Shown here: one piece after another, positions 33,608-41,599 of the stretch
Numbering within the stretch: the first letter of the stretch is position 1
How the letters are laid out: every line of letters starts with the position of its first letter
Origin: VRUE01 sp963762205
GTDB taxonomy: Bacteria > Actinomycetota > Thermoleophilia > Solirubrobacterales > 70-9
Direction: 5' to 3'
Length of the DNA: 64,000 nucleotides
Assembly: GCA_963762205.1 (NCBI GenBank)
Contig: CAVXJZ010000006.1
Location: forward strand, 1-64,000
The notes under the pieces: model-generated
Told to the model about the DNA's origin: nothing
Database searches by the model: none
What the model saw: the letters and a program-made list of their open reading frames with translations, nothing else
Position numbers and translations under genes: made by a program

Positions 33608-35128
33608 TCAGGCGGGAGTGATCGGGTTGCGGCGCTCCGCGAAGGAGCGGTCCTTGCTCGCCGCGTGCCCGAAGCGGCGGATCAGGTCGGCGCGCAGGTC
33701 GGCCGGCTCGACCACCGCGTCGACGACCAGCTCGGAGGCGAGGTGGAGGATGTCGATGTCGGTCGCGTACTCCTCGCGCTTCTCCGCGACGAAGGCCTCG
33801 CGCTCCGCCTCGTCCTCGATCGCCTGGATCTGGTTGTAGAAGACGGCGTTGACGGCGGCCTGCGGGCCCATCACCGCGATCGAGGCGCTGGGCAGGGCGA
33901 TGCAGCAGTCGGGCTCGAAGGCCGGCCCCGCCATCGCGTAGAGCCCGGCGCCGTAGGCCTTGCGGACGACCACCGAGATCTTCGGCACCGTCGCCTCCGA
34001 GACGGCGCTGATCATCTTCGCCCCGTGGCGGATGATCCCCTGGCGCTCGACCGCGGTGCCGATCATGAAGCCGGGCACGTCGGCGAGGAAGAGCAGCGGC
34101 AGGTTGAAGGCGTTGCAGGTCTGGATGAAGCGGGCCGCCTTGTCGGCGGAATCGACGAAGAGCACGCCGCCGGTGTGCTTGGGCTGGCTGGCGACGACGC
34201 CGATCGGGTGGCCGTCCAGCCGCCCGTAGCCGACGATCAGCTCCTTCGCCCAGCGCCGGTGGACGGGCAGGAAGCTGTCGGCGTCGAGCAGCGAGTCGAG
34301 CAGCTCCTGCATGTCGAAGGGGCGGTTCTCGTCGGCGGGGACGATCTCCGCGATCGGCCGCTCCGAGGCCGGCTCCGCCGGCTCCGCGGCGGGCGCCTGC
34401 TCGCGCCAGTTGCCGGGCATGTAGGACAGGTAGCGCCTGGCGAGGTCGATCCCCTCCTCGTCGCTGGCGACCAGGAAGTGGCCACAGCCGGAGACGCCGG
34501 TGTGCATCTTCGCCCCGCCCATCTCCTCCAGCGTCACCTTCTCGCCGATCACCATCTCCGCCATCCGCGGCGACCCCAGGTACATCGAGGCGTTGCCCTC
34601 GCGCATGATCACGACGTCGCAGAAGGCCGGGATGTAGGCGCCGCCGGCGGCGCTCGGCCCGAACAGGATGCAGACCTGCGGCACCTGGCCGGAGAGCCGC
34701 ACCTCGTTGTGGAAGATGTGGCCGGCGCCGCGGCGGCCGGGGAACATCTGCACCTGGTCGGTGATCCGCGCCCCGGCCGAGTCGACCAGGTAGACCATCG
34801 GCACCTGATGGGCCAGCGCCCGCTCCTGGATGCGGAGGATCTTCTCCACCGTCTTCGGGCCCCAGGAGCCCGCCTTGACGGTCGGGTCGTTCGCCATCAG
34901 GGCGACGGCGCGGCCGTCGATCGTCGCCATGCCGGTGACGACGCCGTCGGCGCCGAGCCCCTCCTCGTCCCAGTTGGCGAGCAGCCCCTCCTCGGCGAAG
35001 GAGCCGTCGTCGACCAGGCGCGCGACCCGCTCGCGGACCGGCAGCTTTCCCTGGTCGGCGGTCTTCTCGTGGTGGCGCTGCGGGCCGCCGGCGAGGGCGG
35101 CCTCGAGGGCCTCGCCGAAGTCACCCAT
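33608..35128 (-). CDS. Acyl-CoA carboxylase beta (carboxyltransferase) subunit
   Basis: A 506-residue carboxyltransferase that moves CO2 from biotin to an acyl-CoA. N-terminal and C-terminal crotonase-like halves are present: LVDSAGARITDQVQMFPG, FGPSAAGGAYIPAFCD and GGAKMHTGVSGCGHF in the first, GVLFVDSADKAARFIQTCNA, LPLLFLADVPGFMIGTAVER and PSASIAVMGPQAAVNAVFYN in the second. I chose ATG 35128 (MGDFGEALEAALAGG); the longer frame adds a low-quality Arg-rich part. It directly follows HMG-CoA lyase in the same direction, which suggests methylcrotonyl-CoA (leucine) as substrate. No biotin carboxylase alpha gene is in the window. Confidence 0.9.
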   Translation of the reverse strand: MGDFGEALEAALAGGPQRHHEKTADQGKLPVRERVARLVDDGSFAEEGLLANWDEEGLGADGVVTGMATIDGRAVALMANDPTVKAGSWGPKTVEKILRIQERALAHQVPMVYLVDSAGARITDQVQMFPGRRGAGHIFHNEVRLSGQVPQVCILFGPSAAGGAYIPAFCDVVIMREGNASMYLGSPRMAEMVIGEKVTLEEMGGAKMHTGVSGCGHFLVASDEEGIDLARRYLSYMPGNWREQAPAAEPAEPASERPIAEIVPADENRPFDMQELLDSLLDADSFLPVHRRWAKELIVGYGRLDGHPIGVVASQPKHTGGVLFVDSADKAARFIQTCNAFNLPLLFLADVPGFMIGTAVERQGIIRHGAKMISAVSEATVPKISVVVRKAYGAGLYAMAGPAFEPDCCIALPSASIAVMGPQAAVNAVFYNQIQAIEDEAEREAFVAEKREEYATDIDILHLASELVVDAVVEPADLRADLIRRFGHAASKDRSFAERRNPITPA

Positions 35129-35157
35129 TGGACCGCTGTCCTTGCACGGGCGAGAGC

Positions 35158-36080
35158 CTATTCGGCGCGGTGCCAATCGACGGGACCGGCGCGCAGCACG
35201 TGCGCCCCGAGCGGGCGGCCGAGCACCTCCTGCGCGGCGCGCGAGGCCTCGACCAGGCGCGGCAGGTCGATCCCGGTCTCGACCCCATCTCATGCAGCAT
35301 CGAGACCAGATCCTCGCTGGAGACGTTGCCGGTCGCGCCCGGCGGCACCGGGCAGCCGCCCAGCTCGCCGAAGCTGGCCTCGAAGGAGTCGACGCCGGCC
35401 TCGAGGGCGGCGAGCGCGTTGGCCAGGCCCTGGCCGCGGGTGTTGTGGAAATGGGCGGTGAGCTCGACGTCGGCGAGCCGCTCGCGGGCGGCGTCGAAGA
35501 ATCCCCGGACCTGGCGCGGGTTGGCCATCCCCGTGGTGTCGCCGAAGCCGATCTCCGCGCAGCCGGCGGCGGCGAGGCGCTCGGCGATCGCGAAGACCCG
35601 GTCCTCGGGCACCTCGCCCTCGTAGGGGCAGCCGAAGGAGACCGAGATCACCCCCTCGCAGCGCAGCCCCGCCTCGCGGGCGGTCGCGATCGTCCGCTCC
35701 AGCCCGGAGAGCGACTCCTCGATCGAGCGGTTGACGTTCTTGCGGTTGTGGGTCTCGGAGGCGGAGAGGAAGACGTTGATCTCGTCGAAGCGCTCGCGCA
35801 TCCCCAGCGCCCGCTCGAGCCCGCGCTCGTTGGGGATGAGCACCGAGAACGCGACCCCGTCGCGGCGCTCGACCGCCGCCAGCACCTGCTCGGCGTCGGC
35901 GAGCTGCGGGATCACGTCCGGGCGCACGAACGAGGTCACCTCGAGCCGCGGCACGCCGGTCGCCGACAGCATGTCGATCAGCCGCACCTTGTCGGCGGTC
36001 GCGATCGTCTCCGGCTCGTTCTGGAAGCCGTCGCGGGGGCCGACCTCGCGGATGCGCACGGACTGGGGCAGCGCGGCCAT
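35158..36080 (-). pseudogene. Hydroxymethylglutaryl-CoA lyase (frameshifted near its 3' end)
   Basis: DRE-TIM aldolase-type lyase converting HMG-CoA to acetyl-CoA and acetoacetate, the last step of leucine breakdown. VGPRDGFQNEP holds the catalytic Arg-Asp, ETHNRKNVNRSIEES, EGVISVSFGCPYEGEV, GFGDTTGMANPRQV, ELTAHFHNTRGQGLANALAA (metal His pair) and EASFGELGGCPVPPGATGNV with the active Cys are intact. Near 35284 the frame slips by one (ATGGGGTCGAGACC instead of a sequence reading MGVET), so the last 40 residues must be read one frame away to reach the natural TAG at 35158-35160. Length with repair is about 307 residues. Start ATG 36080. Probably a sequence error or recent loss of the end. Confidence 0.8.
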
Positions 36081-36127
36081 CGATGGCAGCTTAGGCGGCA
36101 CCGTGATTCGCCGGCCTCGTGCCGACT

Positions 36128-37042
36128 TCAGGCGAGCCGATCGAGGACCGCCCTCAGGGTCCTCGCCACCCGATCCGGCTCGTTCCGGACCTGTGCATGC
36201 GTGAACCTCAGCGTCGTCAGCCCGGCAGCGGCGTGGGCCTGGTCGCGCTCCCGGTCCCGAGCCTGCTGCGTGGCGGTCCGGTGGTAGCGCAGTCCATCCG
36301 TCTCGACCACCAGGCCGCGGTCGGGCCAGTGGAAGTCGACCCGGTATCCATTGAGGCGCGCCCCGGTGATCGGCACCGGCAACCCCGCCTGGTTCACGAG
36401 CCGCAGGAACCGCCGCTCGAGCTCGGAATCCGTGAGCCGGAAGGCCCTGTCGCCGAGCAGCCTCCTCAGCGCCGCCACCCCCCGGCGCCCGGCATGGCGG
36501 TCGAGCTCCTCGCGCAGGGTTTCCTCGTCGACGAGTCCGAGCTTGTCGGCCTCGTTCACAGCCCTCTCCAGGGCGTGCGAACTCAACAGCCACGCCAGGT
36601 CGATGAGAGTGACGACCGGGTTGGTCAACGGGATCCCGTCGCGCGTGGTCAGGTCGGCCGATCGCAGCGATGGGCGCCGGTACACGAGCACTCCGGGCCT
36701 GCGACGATCCGACGGGACCGGGATCGAGACCTCGATCGGCAGGCCGACGCCCTCCCTTCCCAGATCGATCCCGAAGAGGGCGGCGGCGCTGCGATGGCTC
36801 AGAGCGGCGCCCGGTCCGCAGCCCAGCACGGCCGCCATCCACCGGCCGCGCCGGGTCAGCGCGGGCCGCCCCACGACGTAGACACCTCGTTCGACGCTGT
36901 GAAGTCTCCCCCGCGACAACCGGTGCTGGATCGCCCGCGCGCTGAGTCCAAGGCCGAGCAACTGGCGGCGGGCGACAACACCGTGTTGACTCGCCGCCAG
37001 AGCCCAGACCTCATTGGCGTTCTGCTGACTTGACGACCCCAT
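36128..37042 (-). CDS. AbiEi-like winged helix plus DUF559 endonuclease-like protein
   Basis: A 304-residue two-part protein. The N-terminus (ANEVWALAASQHGVVARRQL, then AIQHRLSRGRLHSVERGVYV) resembles the helix-turn-helix of AbiEi-type antitoxin proteins. The C-terminus is a DUF559/Vsr-like nuclease fold: LERRFLRLVNQAGLP, YRVDFHWPDRGLVVETDGLR (catalytic-type Asp and Glu) and THAQVRNEPDRVARTLRAVL. Such proteins are widespread in actinobacteria, often beside mobile or defence genes, with unproven function. Its start codon sits inside a near-perfect 50-bp palindrome. It is not paired with an obvious partner here. Confidence 0.75.
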   Translation of the reverse strand: MGSSSQQNANEVWALAASQHGVVARRQLLGLGLSARAIQHRLSRGRLHSVERGVYVVGRPALTRRGRWMAAVLGCGPGAALSHRSAAALFGIDLGREGVGLPIEVSIPVPSDRRRPGVLVYRRPSLRSADLTTRDGIPLTNPVVTLIDLAWLLSSHALERAVNEADKLGLVDEETLREELDRHAGRRGVAALRRLLGDRAFRLTDSELERRFLRLVNQAGLPVPITGARLNGYRVDFHWPDRGLVVETDGLRYHRTATQQARDRERDQAHAAAGLTTLRFTHAQVRNEPDRVARTLRAVLDRLA

Positions 37043-37066
37043 GGGGTAGTCAAGTCAGCAGAACGC
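37017..37066 (-). promoter_or_regulatory. Near-perfect 50-bp palindrome centred on a start codon
   Basis: The two 25-nt arms (beginning GCGTTCTGCTGACTTGAC and meeting at CCCCATGGGG) are inverse copies with a single mismatch. The centre is the ATG of the DUF559 gene at 37042. Transcription through it would form a stable hairpin that hides the start codon. It could be a bidirectional terminator, an operator for the DUF559 protein's winged helix, or a recombination site. No role is proven. Confidence 0.7.
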
Positions 37067-37086
37067 TCAGACTCTCCCCTCCTGGG

Positions 37087-37527
37087 CTAGCTGAGCTGGC
37101 CGACCTGGATCACGCGGCGCTCGTGGGTGCCGACGCCGATCGTGCGAACGTCCTCGCCCTCGCCCTCCGTGACCTCGACCTCGAAGCGAAGCTTGCGGCC
37201 GTCGACCACCTCGCGCAGGGTCGATCGGACGCGGCAGGTGGATCCCTCCAGCGCCGCGGCGACATGCTTGACGCAGACCTCGAAGCCGACGGTGGCGCTG
37301 CCCTCGGGCAGGCTTGCGAAGGCGAGGACGGCCGAACAGCGCTCCATCATCGCGATCATCCCGGGTGTCGAGAGCACGCTGGAGCCGATCGTGCCGCCGA
37401 CGTCGGTGAGCAGCGGGCCCTCGACCTCGAAGTCGTCGCTGCGCTCGGCGCCCACCGAGGGGCCCGCGGCAACGGGGTCGCCTCGCTCGCCGAAGGACGC
37501 CCCGATCGGCCCGAGCCGCTCCGTCAT
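37087..37527 (-). CDS. Hotdog-fold thioesterase (FlK-like)
   Basis: A 146-residue protein with a hotdog fold of the fluoroacetyl-CoA thioesterase type: GTIGSSVLSTPGMIAMMERC, SLPEGSATVGFEVCVKHVAA and KLRFEVEVTEGEGEDVRTIG, ending HERRVIQVGQ. Members hydrolyse acyl-CoA, often without a known natural substrate. The Met before TERLG is the only good start. It lies between the palindrome-bearing DUF559 gene and a three-copy tandem repeat; it is not clearly in an operon with either. Confidence 0.75.
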   Translation of the reverse strand: MTERLGPIGASFGERGDPVAAGPSVGAERSDDFEVEGPLLTDVGGTIGSSVLSTPGMIAMMERCSAVLAFASLPEGSATVGFEVCVKHVAAALEGSTCRVRSTLREVVDGRKLRFEVEVTEGEGEDVRTIGVGTHERRVIQVGQLS

Positions 37528-37541
37528 GCCGAGCCCATCAG

Positions 37542-37637
37542 CCCGGCGCAGGCCGTCACGCCGCTCCCACCATCCCGGCGCAGGCCGTCACGCCGCTCCC
37601 ACCATCCCGGCGCAGGCCGTCACGCCGCTCCCATCAG
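37542..37637 (-). repeat. Three-copy 32-bp tandem repeat
   Basis: CCCGGCGCAGGCCGTCACGC followed by CGCTCCCACCAT repeats three times without spacers, at 37542, 37574 and 37606. It fills the gap between the thioesterase start and the SDR stop, so it separates two same-strand genes. It is not a CRISPR because there are no unique spacers. Confidence 0.8.
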
Positions 37638-37651
37638 CCGCGCACGGGCCA

Positions 37652-38386
37652 TCAGACCATGCCGAGGCCGCCGCTGACCCCGAGGGTCTCGCCGGTCACA
37701 TAGGTGGCGTCATCGGAGGCGAGGAAGGCGACCGCGGCGGCAACCTCCTCGGGCTGGCCGAGGCGGCCGATCTGGGTCGCGTCCTTCATCGTCTGGATCA
37801 CCTTCTCGCCGATCTCGCCGAACTCCTTGGCGCCCATCAAGAGCGGCGTCTCGATCGGCCCCGGGGCGATCGAGTTGGCGGTGACCCCGTAGCGCGCGTT
37901 CTCGCGGGCGATCGCCTTCATGAAGGCGACGATCCCGCCCTTGGCGGCCGAGTAGACGGCCGATCCCTTGGAGCCGACCCGGCCCGCCTCCGAGGAGATG
38001 CTGACGATCCGCCCGTAGCCGGCCTTCTGCATCCCGGGGAGCGCCGCGAACGTGCAGTTGAGCGTGCCGCCCAGATTGATCGCGAGGACCTTCTGCCACT
38101 GCTCGGGGGTCGTGTAGGTGAAGAACCCGAACTCGTCGGTGCCGGCGTTGTTGACGAGGATGTCGGCGGTGCCGATCGCCTCGACCGCCGCCTGGGCGGA
38201 GTCGAGGTCGGTCACGTCGAGCTCGAGCGCATGGCCCGAGATCTCGCCTGCGACGCGCCCTGCGCCCTCGGTGTCGATGTCGCCGACCCAGACCTCGGCG
38301 CCCTCGGCCGCGAGCCGCGCGGCGATCGCCGCGCCGATGCCGCCGGCGCCACCGGTGACGAGCGCCTTGCGCCCCTCCAGCCTCAT
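37652..38386 (-). CDS. SDR-family oxidoreductase (FabG-like)
   Basis: A 244-residue classical short-chain dehydrogenase. Cofactor motif TGGAGGIGAAIAARLAAEG, DIDTEG at the pyridine-nucleotide-selecting strand, NNAG at residue 84, catalytic Ser (SISSEAG), YxxxK as YSAAKGGI, then IAPGPIETPL. It resembles acyl-CoA or hydroxyacid dehydrogenases such as BadH-type enzymes. I chose ATG 38386 (MRLEGRKALVTGG, behind GGGAGAG); an upstream Met at 38422 would overlap the divergent F420 gene region. It faces npdG across a 50-bp divergent gap. Substrate unknown. Confidence 0.9.
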   Translation of the reverse strand: MRLEGRKALVTGGAGGIGAAIAARLAAEGAEVWVGDIDTEGAGRVAGEISGHALELDVTDLDSAQAAVEAIGTADILVNNAGTDEFGFFTYTTPEQWQKVLAINLGGTLNCTFAALPGMQKAGYGRIVSISSEAGRVGSKGSAVYSAAKGGIVAFMKAIARENARYGVTANSIAPGPIETPLLMGAKEFGEIGEKVIQTMKDATQIGRLGQPEEVAAAVAFLASDDATYVTGETLGVSGGLGMV

Positions 38387-38436
38387 GCCGTCTCTCCCGC
38401 GGGCCCCATTGGCGGGCAGCATAGACTGGCGCGCGC

Positions 38437-39129
38437 GTGGCCCCCAGCGAACCGATCCCGATCATCGGCGGCACCGGCGCCCTCGGCGCCGGCCTCGCCC
38501 GGCGCTGGGCCGGCGCGGGCGCCGCGATCGTGCTCGGCTCGCGCTCGGCCGAGCGGGCCGAGGAGGCCGCCGCGAGGATCCGCGAGGACGTGCCCGGCGC
38601 CGAGGTCGAGGGGCTCCTCAACGAGGAGGCGGCCGGACGCGCCGAGGTCGTCTTCCTCACCGTCCCCTTCCGCGCCCAGTCCGAGAACCTCAACAACCTT
38701 CGCGAGGCCCTGCGCCCCGGTCAGATCCTCGTCGACTGCACGGTGCCGCTCGCCGCGGCCGTCAGCGGCAAGGCGACCCGCTCGCTCGGCGTCTGGCAGG
38801 GATCGGCCGCCCAACAGGCCCAGGAGATGGTCCCCGAGGGCGTCACGGTGGTCGCCGCCCTGCACACGGTCGGCGCCCCGACCCTCGCCGATCCGGACGC
38901 CGAGCTCGGCGAGGACGTGCTCGTCTGCGGCGACCGCAAGGCCGACAAGGCCAGGGTCGCCGCCCTGATCGAGCTGATCCCCGGGCTGCGGGCGGTCAAT
39001 GCCGGCCCGCTGGAGATGGCCCGCATCGTCGAGCAGCTGACGCCGCTGCTGATCTCGGTCAACGTCCGCTACAAGGCCCACGCCGGCATCCGGCTCACCG
39101 GGCTGCCGGACGCCGACCACTGGGGCTAG
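38437..39129 (+). CDS. npdG: NADPH-dependent F420 reductase
   Basis: A 230-residue Rossmann enzyme that moves hydride between NADPH and F420, giving the cell reduced F420H2. PIIGGTGALGAGLARRWAGA is the NADP-binding loop, followed by SRSAER (phosphate-selecting Ser/Arg), FLTVPFRAQSENL, STVPLAAAV-type substrate region and DVLVCGDRKADKARVAAL. The C-terminal NAGPLEMARIVEQLTPLLIS is typical. Start is GTG 38437. It is the first of the npdG-cofD-cofC-cofE run with only a 4-nt gap to cofD, so this F420 biosynthesis operon also supplies F420H2. Confidence 0.9.
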   Translation: MAPSEPIPIIGGTGALGAGLARRWAGAGAAIVLGSRSAERAEEAAARIREDVPGAEVEGLLNEEAAGRAEVVFLTVPFRAQSENLNNLREALRPGQILVDCTVPLAAAVSGKATRSLGVWQGSAAQQAQEMVPEGVTVVAALHTVGAPTLADPDAELGEDVLVCGDRKADKARVAALIELIPGLRAVNAGPLEMARIVEQLTPLLISVNVRYKAHAGIRLTGLPDADHWG

Positions 39130-39133
39130 GGAG

Positions 39134-40060
39134 ATGCGGGTAGCGCTGCTCGCCGGCGGCACCGGCGGCGCCAAGCTCGGCGCCGGCATGCAGGAGGAGA
39201 TCGGCGCCGAGCTGACGGTGATCGCCAACACCGGCGACGACGTCGAAACGCTCGGCGTCCACGTCTCCCCCGACCCCGACCTCGTCACCTACTGGCTGAG
39301 CGGCGAAATCGACGCCGAGCGCGGCTGGGGCATCCGCGACGACACCTTCACCGTCTTCGAGCGCCTGAAGCGGCTCGGGGCGCCGGAATGGTTCGGGCTC
39401 TCCGATCGCGACCTCGCCGCCTGCCTCTACAGGCGCGAGTTCATCGAGGCCGGCGGCAGGCCCACCGAGGCCCAGGCCCAGATCGCCCGCGCCCTCGGGG
39501 TGCGGGCGACGGTGCTGCCGATGTGCGACGCGCCGGTGCGGACCAGGGTGCGGACGGCCGCCGGCACCCGCGGCCTGCAGGAGTACCTGATCGTCGACCG
39601 CGGCGAGCCGGAGGTGCTCGGCATCGAGCTGGAGGGGATCGGCGAGGCGGAGGCCTCGGCCGAGGTGGTCGAGGCCCTGACGCGGGCCGAGGCGATCGTG
39701 ATCGGGCCCTCCAACCCGGTGATCAGCATCGGCCCGATCCTCGCCGTGCCCGGCGTGCGCGAGGCGATCGCCGCCTCCGGCGCCCCGGTCGTCGCCGTCA
39801 GCCCCTATGTCGCCGGCCAGGTCGTCAAGGGCCCGACCGACCGCTTCATGGCCGCCGTCGGCCGCCCCCCGACCGCGGCCGGCGTCGCCTCCCTCTACGC
39901 GGGCCTCGCCGAGGCGATGGTCGTCGACGCCGGCGACCCCGACCCGCCCCCGGAGGAGATCCCGACCCTGGCCGTGCCGACGCTGATGGAGGGCGCACCC
40001 GGGCGCGCGCGCCTGGCCCGCATCGTGCTCGACTACGCCAGCGAACTGAGGGCGCCGTGA
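39134..40060 (+). CDS. cofD: 2-phospho-L-lactate transferase CofD/FbiA
   Basis: A 308-residue enzyme that joins the lactyl-phosphate-type unit from the CofC product to the deazaflavin Fo, giving F420-0 (or dehydro-F420-0). Family marks: LLAGGTGGAKLGAGMQEEIG at the N-terminus (NTP-type glycine loop), NTGDDVETLGVHVSPDPDLV, GLSDRDLAACLYRREFI and GPSNPVISIGPILAVPGV. Start ATG 39134, 4 nt after the npdG stop. It overlaps the cofC start (GTGA), so translation is coupled. Confidence 0.95.
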   Translation: MRVALLAGGTGGAKLGAGMQEEIGAELTVIANTGDDVETLGVHVSPDPDLVTYWLSGEIDAERGWGIRDDTFTVFERLKRLGAPEWFGLSDRDLAACLYRREFIEAGGRPTEAQAQIARALGVRATVLPMCDAPVRTRVRTAAGTRGLQEYLIVDRGEPEVLGIELEGIGEAEASAEVVEALTRAEAIVIGPSNPVISIGPILAVPGVREAIAASGAPVVAVSPYVAGQVVKGPTDRFMAAVGRPPTAAGVASLYAGLAEAMVVDAGDPDPPPEEIPTLAVPTLMEGAPGRARLARIVLDYASELRAP

Positions 40061-40693
40061 AGGGGACCGCGATCGTCCCGGTGAAGCGCTTCCACGAGGC
40101 CAAGCAGCGACTGCGCGGGGATCGACGCGAAGCGCCGCGCCGCCCTGGCCGCGGCGATGCTGGAGGACGTGCTCGAGGCGATCGCCGCGGCGCGCACGAT
40201 CGAGCGAACGATCGTCGTCAGCGGCGACCCGGTCGCCCAGGAGATCGCCGCTTCGTTCGCCGCGGAGGTCGTTTCCGACCCGGCCGACGACGGGCACGTC
40301 GAGGCGGTGCTGGCGGGGATCGCGCGTGCCGAAGTCGAGGGGGCCCGCTGCGTCGCGCTGCTGCCCGGCGACTGCCCGCTGCTCGACCCGCGCGAGCTCG
40401 ACCGGTTGCTGACCGGCCTGCCCGAGCCCTATGTCGCGATCGTCCCCGACCGCCACGGTGAGGGCACCAACGCCCTCGTCCTCACCCCACCGACCGCGAT
40501 CCGGCCCGCCTTCGGCGAGGGCAGCTGCGAGCGCCACGTCGCCGCGGCGCGCGCGGCCGGCGTCCCCTTCGCGGTCGAGGAGGTGGCCTCGCTGGCCCTC
40601 GACCTGGACACGCCGGCCGACCTGGTCGCGCTGACCGGCGCCGTCGAGGCGGGCCGCGGCGCCCGGCGCACCGCCGGCGCCCTGGGGATATGA
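40057..40693 (+). pseudogene. cofC: 2-phospho-L-lactate (or PEP) guanylyltransferase CofC/FbiD, one-base frameshift
   Basis: Enzyme that activates 2-phospholactate or phosphoenolpyruvate with GTP for CofD. The gene starts GTG 40057 overlapping the cofD stop: MKGTAIVPVKRFHEAKQRLR has the GDP-mannose-pyrophosphorylase-like VPVK start. At about 40121 the run CGCGGGGATC contains one G too many; removing it joins LRGIDAKRRAALAAAMLEDV and the downstream frame, which has VVSGDPVAQEIAASF, CVALLPGDCPLLDPRELDRL and DRHGEGTNALVL. It lies between intact cofD and cofE, and F420 synthesis would stop without it, so the frameshift is more likely a base-calling error than real loss. Confidence 0.85.
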
Positions 40694-41502
40694 CCGGGCC
40701 CGTCGGCGTCCTGCCGGTCACCGGCCTGCCCGAGGTCGAGGAGGGCGCCGCCCTCGGCGAGCTGATCGCGGCCGCCGCCGAGCTGGAGGACGGCGACGTC
40801 GTCGTCGTCTCGCAGAAGATCGTCTCCAAGGCCGAGGGCCGGGTCCGCAGCCTGTCCTCGGCGATCCCCGGCGCCGAGGCGCGCAAGCTGGCCGCGGTGC
40901 TCGGCAAGGACCCGGCGCTGGTCGAGCTGATCCTCTCCGAGAGCCGCGAGGTGCTGCGCGCGGAGGGCGGCGTGCTGATCGTCGAGACCCACCACGGCTT
41001 CGTCTGCGCCAACGCCGGCATCGACACCTCCAACCTGCCCGACCCGCACACCGTCTGCCTGCTGCCCGAGGACCCCGACGCCTCCGCCCGCCGGCTTCGG
41101 AGCGAAATCACGGCGGCGGTCGAGAGGAGGACGGGGCCCGGCTCGCCGGACACTCCCCGTCCGCCGAGCCGGGCCCCGAACCTCCCCTCACCATCGCGCG
41201 TCGTGATCAGCGACAGCTTCGGCCGCGCCTGGCGGCTGGGCCAGGCCGAGGTCGCGATCGGCTGCGCCGGCATGGCGCCGCTCGAGGATTGGCGCGGCCG
41301 CGCCGACGCCGCCGGGCGCGAGCTCGAGGCGACGATGATCGCAGTCGCCGACGAGGCGGCGGCGGCCGCCGACCTCGTGCGCGACAAGGCGAGCGGCGTG
41401 CCCGTCGCGATCGTCCGCGGCCTCGCCGCTCACGTCACCGACGGGGACGGGCCCGGCGCCGCGGCCCTGCGCCGGCCCCGCGACGAGGACCTCTTCCGCT
41501 AG
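40690..41502 (+). CDS. cofE: Coenzyme F420-0:L-glutamate ligase CofE/FbiB N-domain
   Basis: A 270-residue enzyme that adds glutamates to F420-0. Conserved features: TGLPEVEEGAALGELIAAAA, VVVSQKIVSKAEGRVRSLSS, VEGRVRSL-type strand, LIVETHHGFVCANAGIDTSN (metal and substrate loop), ISDSFGRAWRLGQAEVAIGC. Only the CofE domain is present; the FMN-dependent C-terminal part found in mycobacterial FbiB is missing, so the reduction of dehydro-F420-0 is done elsewhere or not needed. Start ATG 40690 overlaps the cofC stop. Its end holds a 22-bp tandem duplication that includes the stop codon. Confidence 0.9.
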   Translation: MTGPVGVLPVTGLPEVEEGAALGELIAAAAELEDGDVVVVSQKIVSKAEGRVRSLSSAIPGAEARKLAAVLGKDPALVELILSESREVLRAEGGVLIVETHHGFVCANAGIDTSNLPDPHTVCLLPEDPDASARRLRSEITAAVERRTGPGSPDTPRPPSRAPNLPSPSRVVISDSFGRAWRLGQAEVAIGCAGMAPLEDWRGRADAAGRELEATMIAVADEAAAAADLVRDKASGVPVAIVRGLAAHVTDGDGPGAAALRRPRDEDLFR

Positions 41503-41524
41503 CGACGAGGACCTCTTCCGCTAG
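41481..41524 (+). repeat. 22-bp tandem duplication including the cofE stop codon
   Basis: CGACGAGGACCTCTTCCGCT followed by AG occurs exactly twice in a row (41481-41502 and 41503-41524). The first copy codes the last residues RDEDLFR and stop; the second repeats them after the stop. Exact identity suggests a recent event. Confidence 0.85.
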
Positions 41525-41599
41525 GCGTCCCACCCGCGGACGTTGTGAACGCGGCCGATCGGCCAGGGCCTCGAGCGGCCCCCTCGGATCCCCCGCCCG

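Noticed and set aside
28466..35461. Several minus- and plus-strand frames of 400-850 codons
   Set aside because: They are antisense to well-supported genes (membrane protein, AacS, ABC transporter, carboxylase) and show no domains. High GC leaves such frames open.
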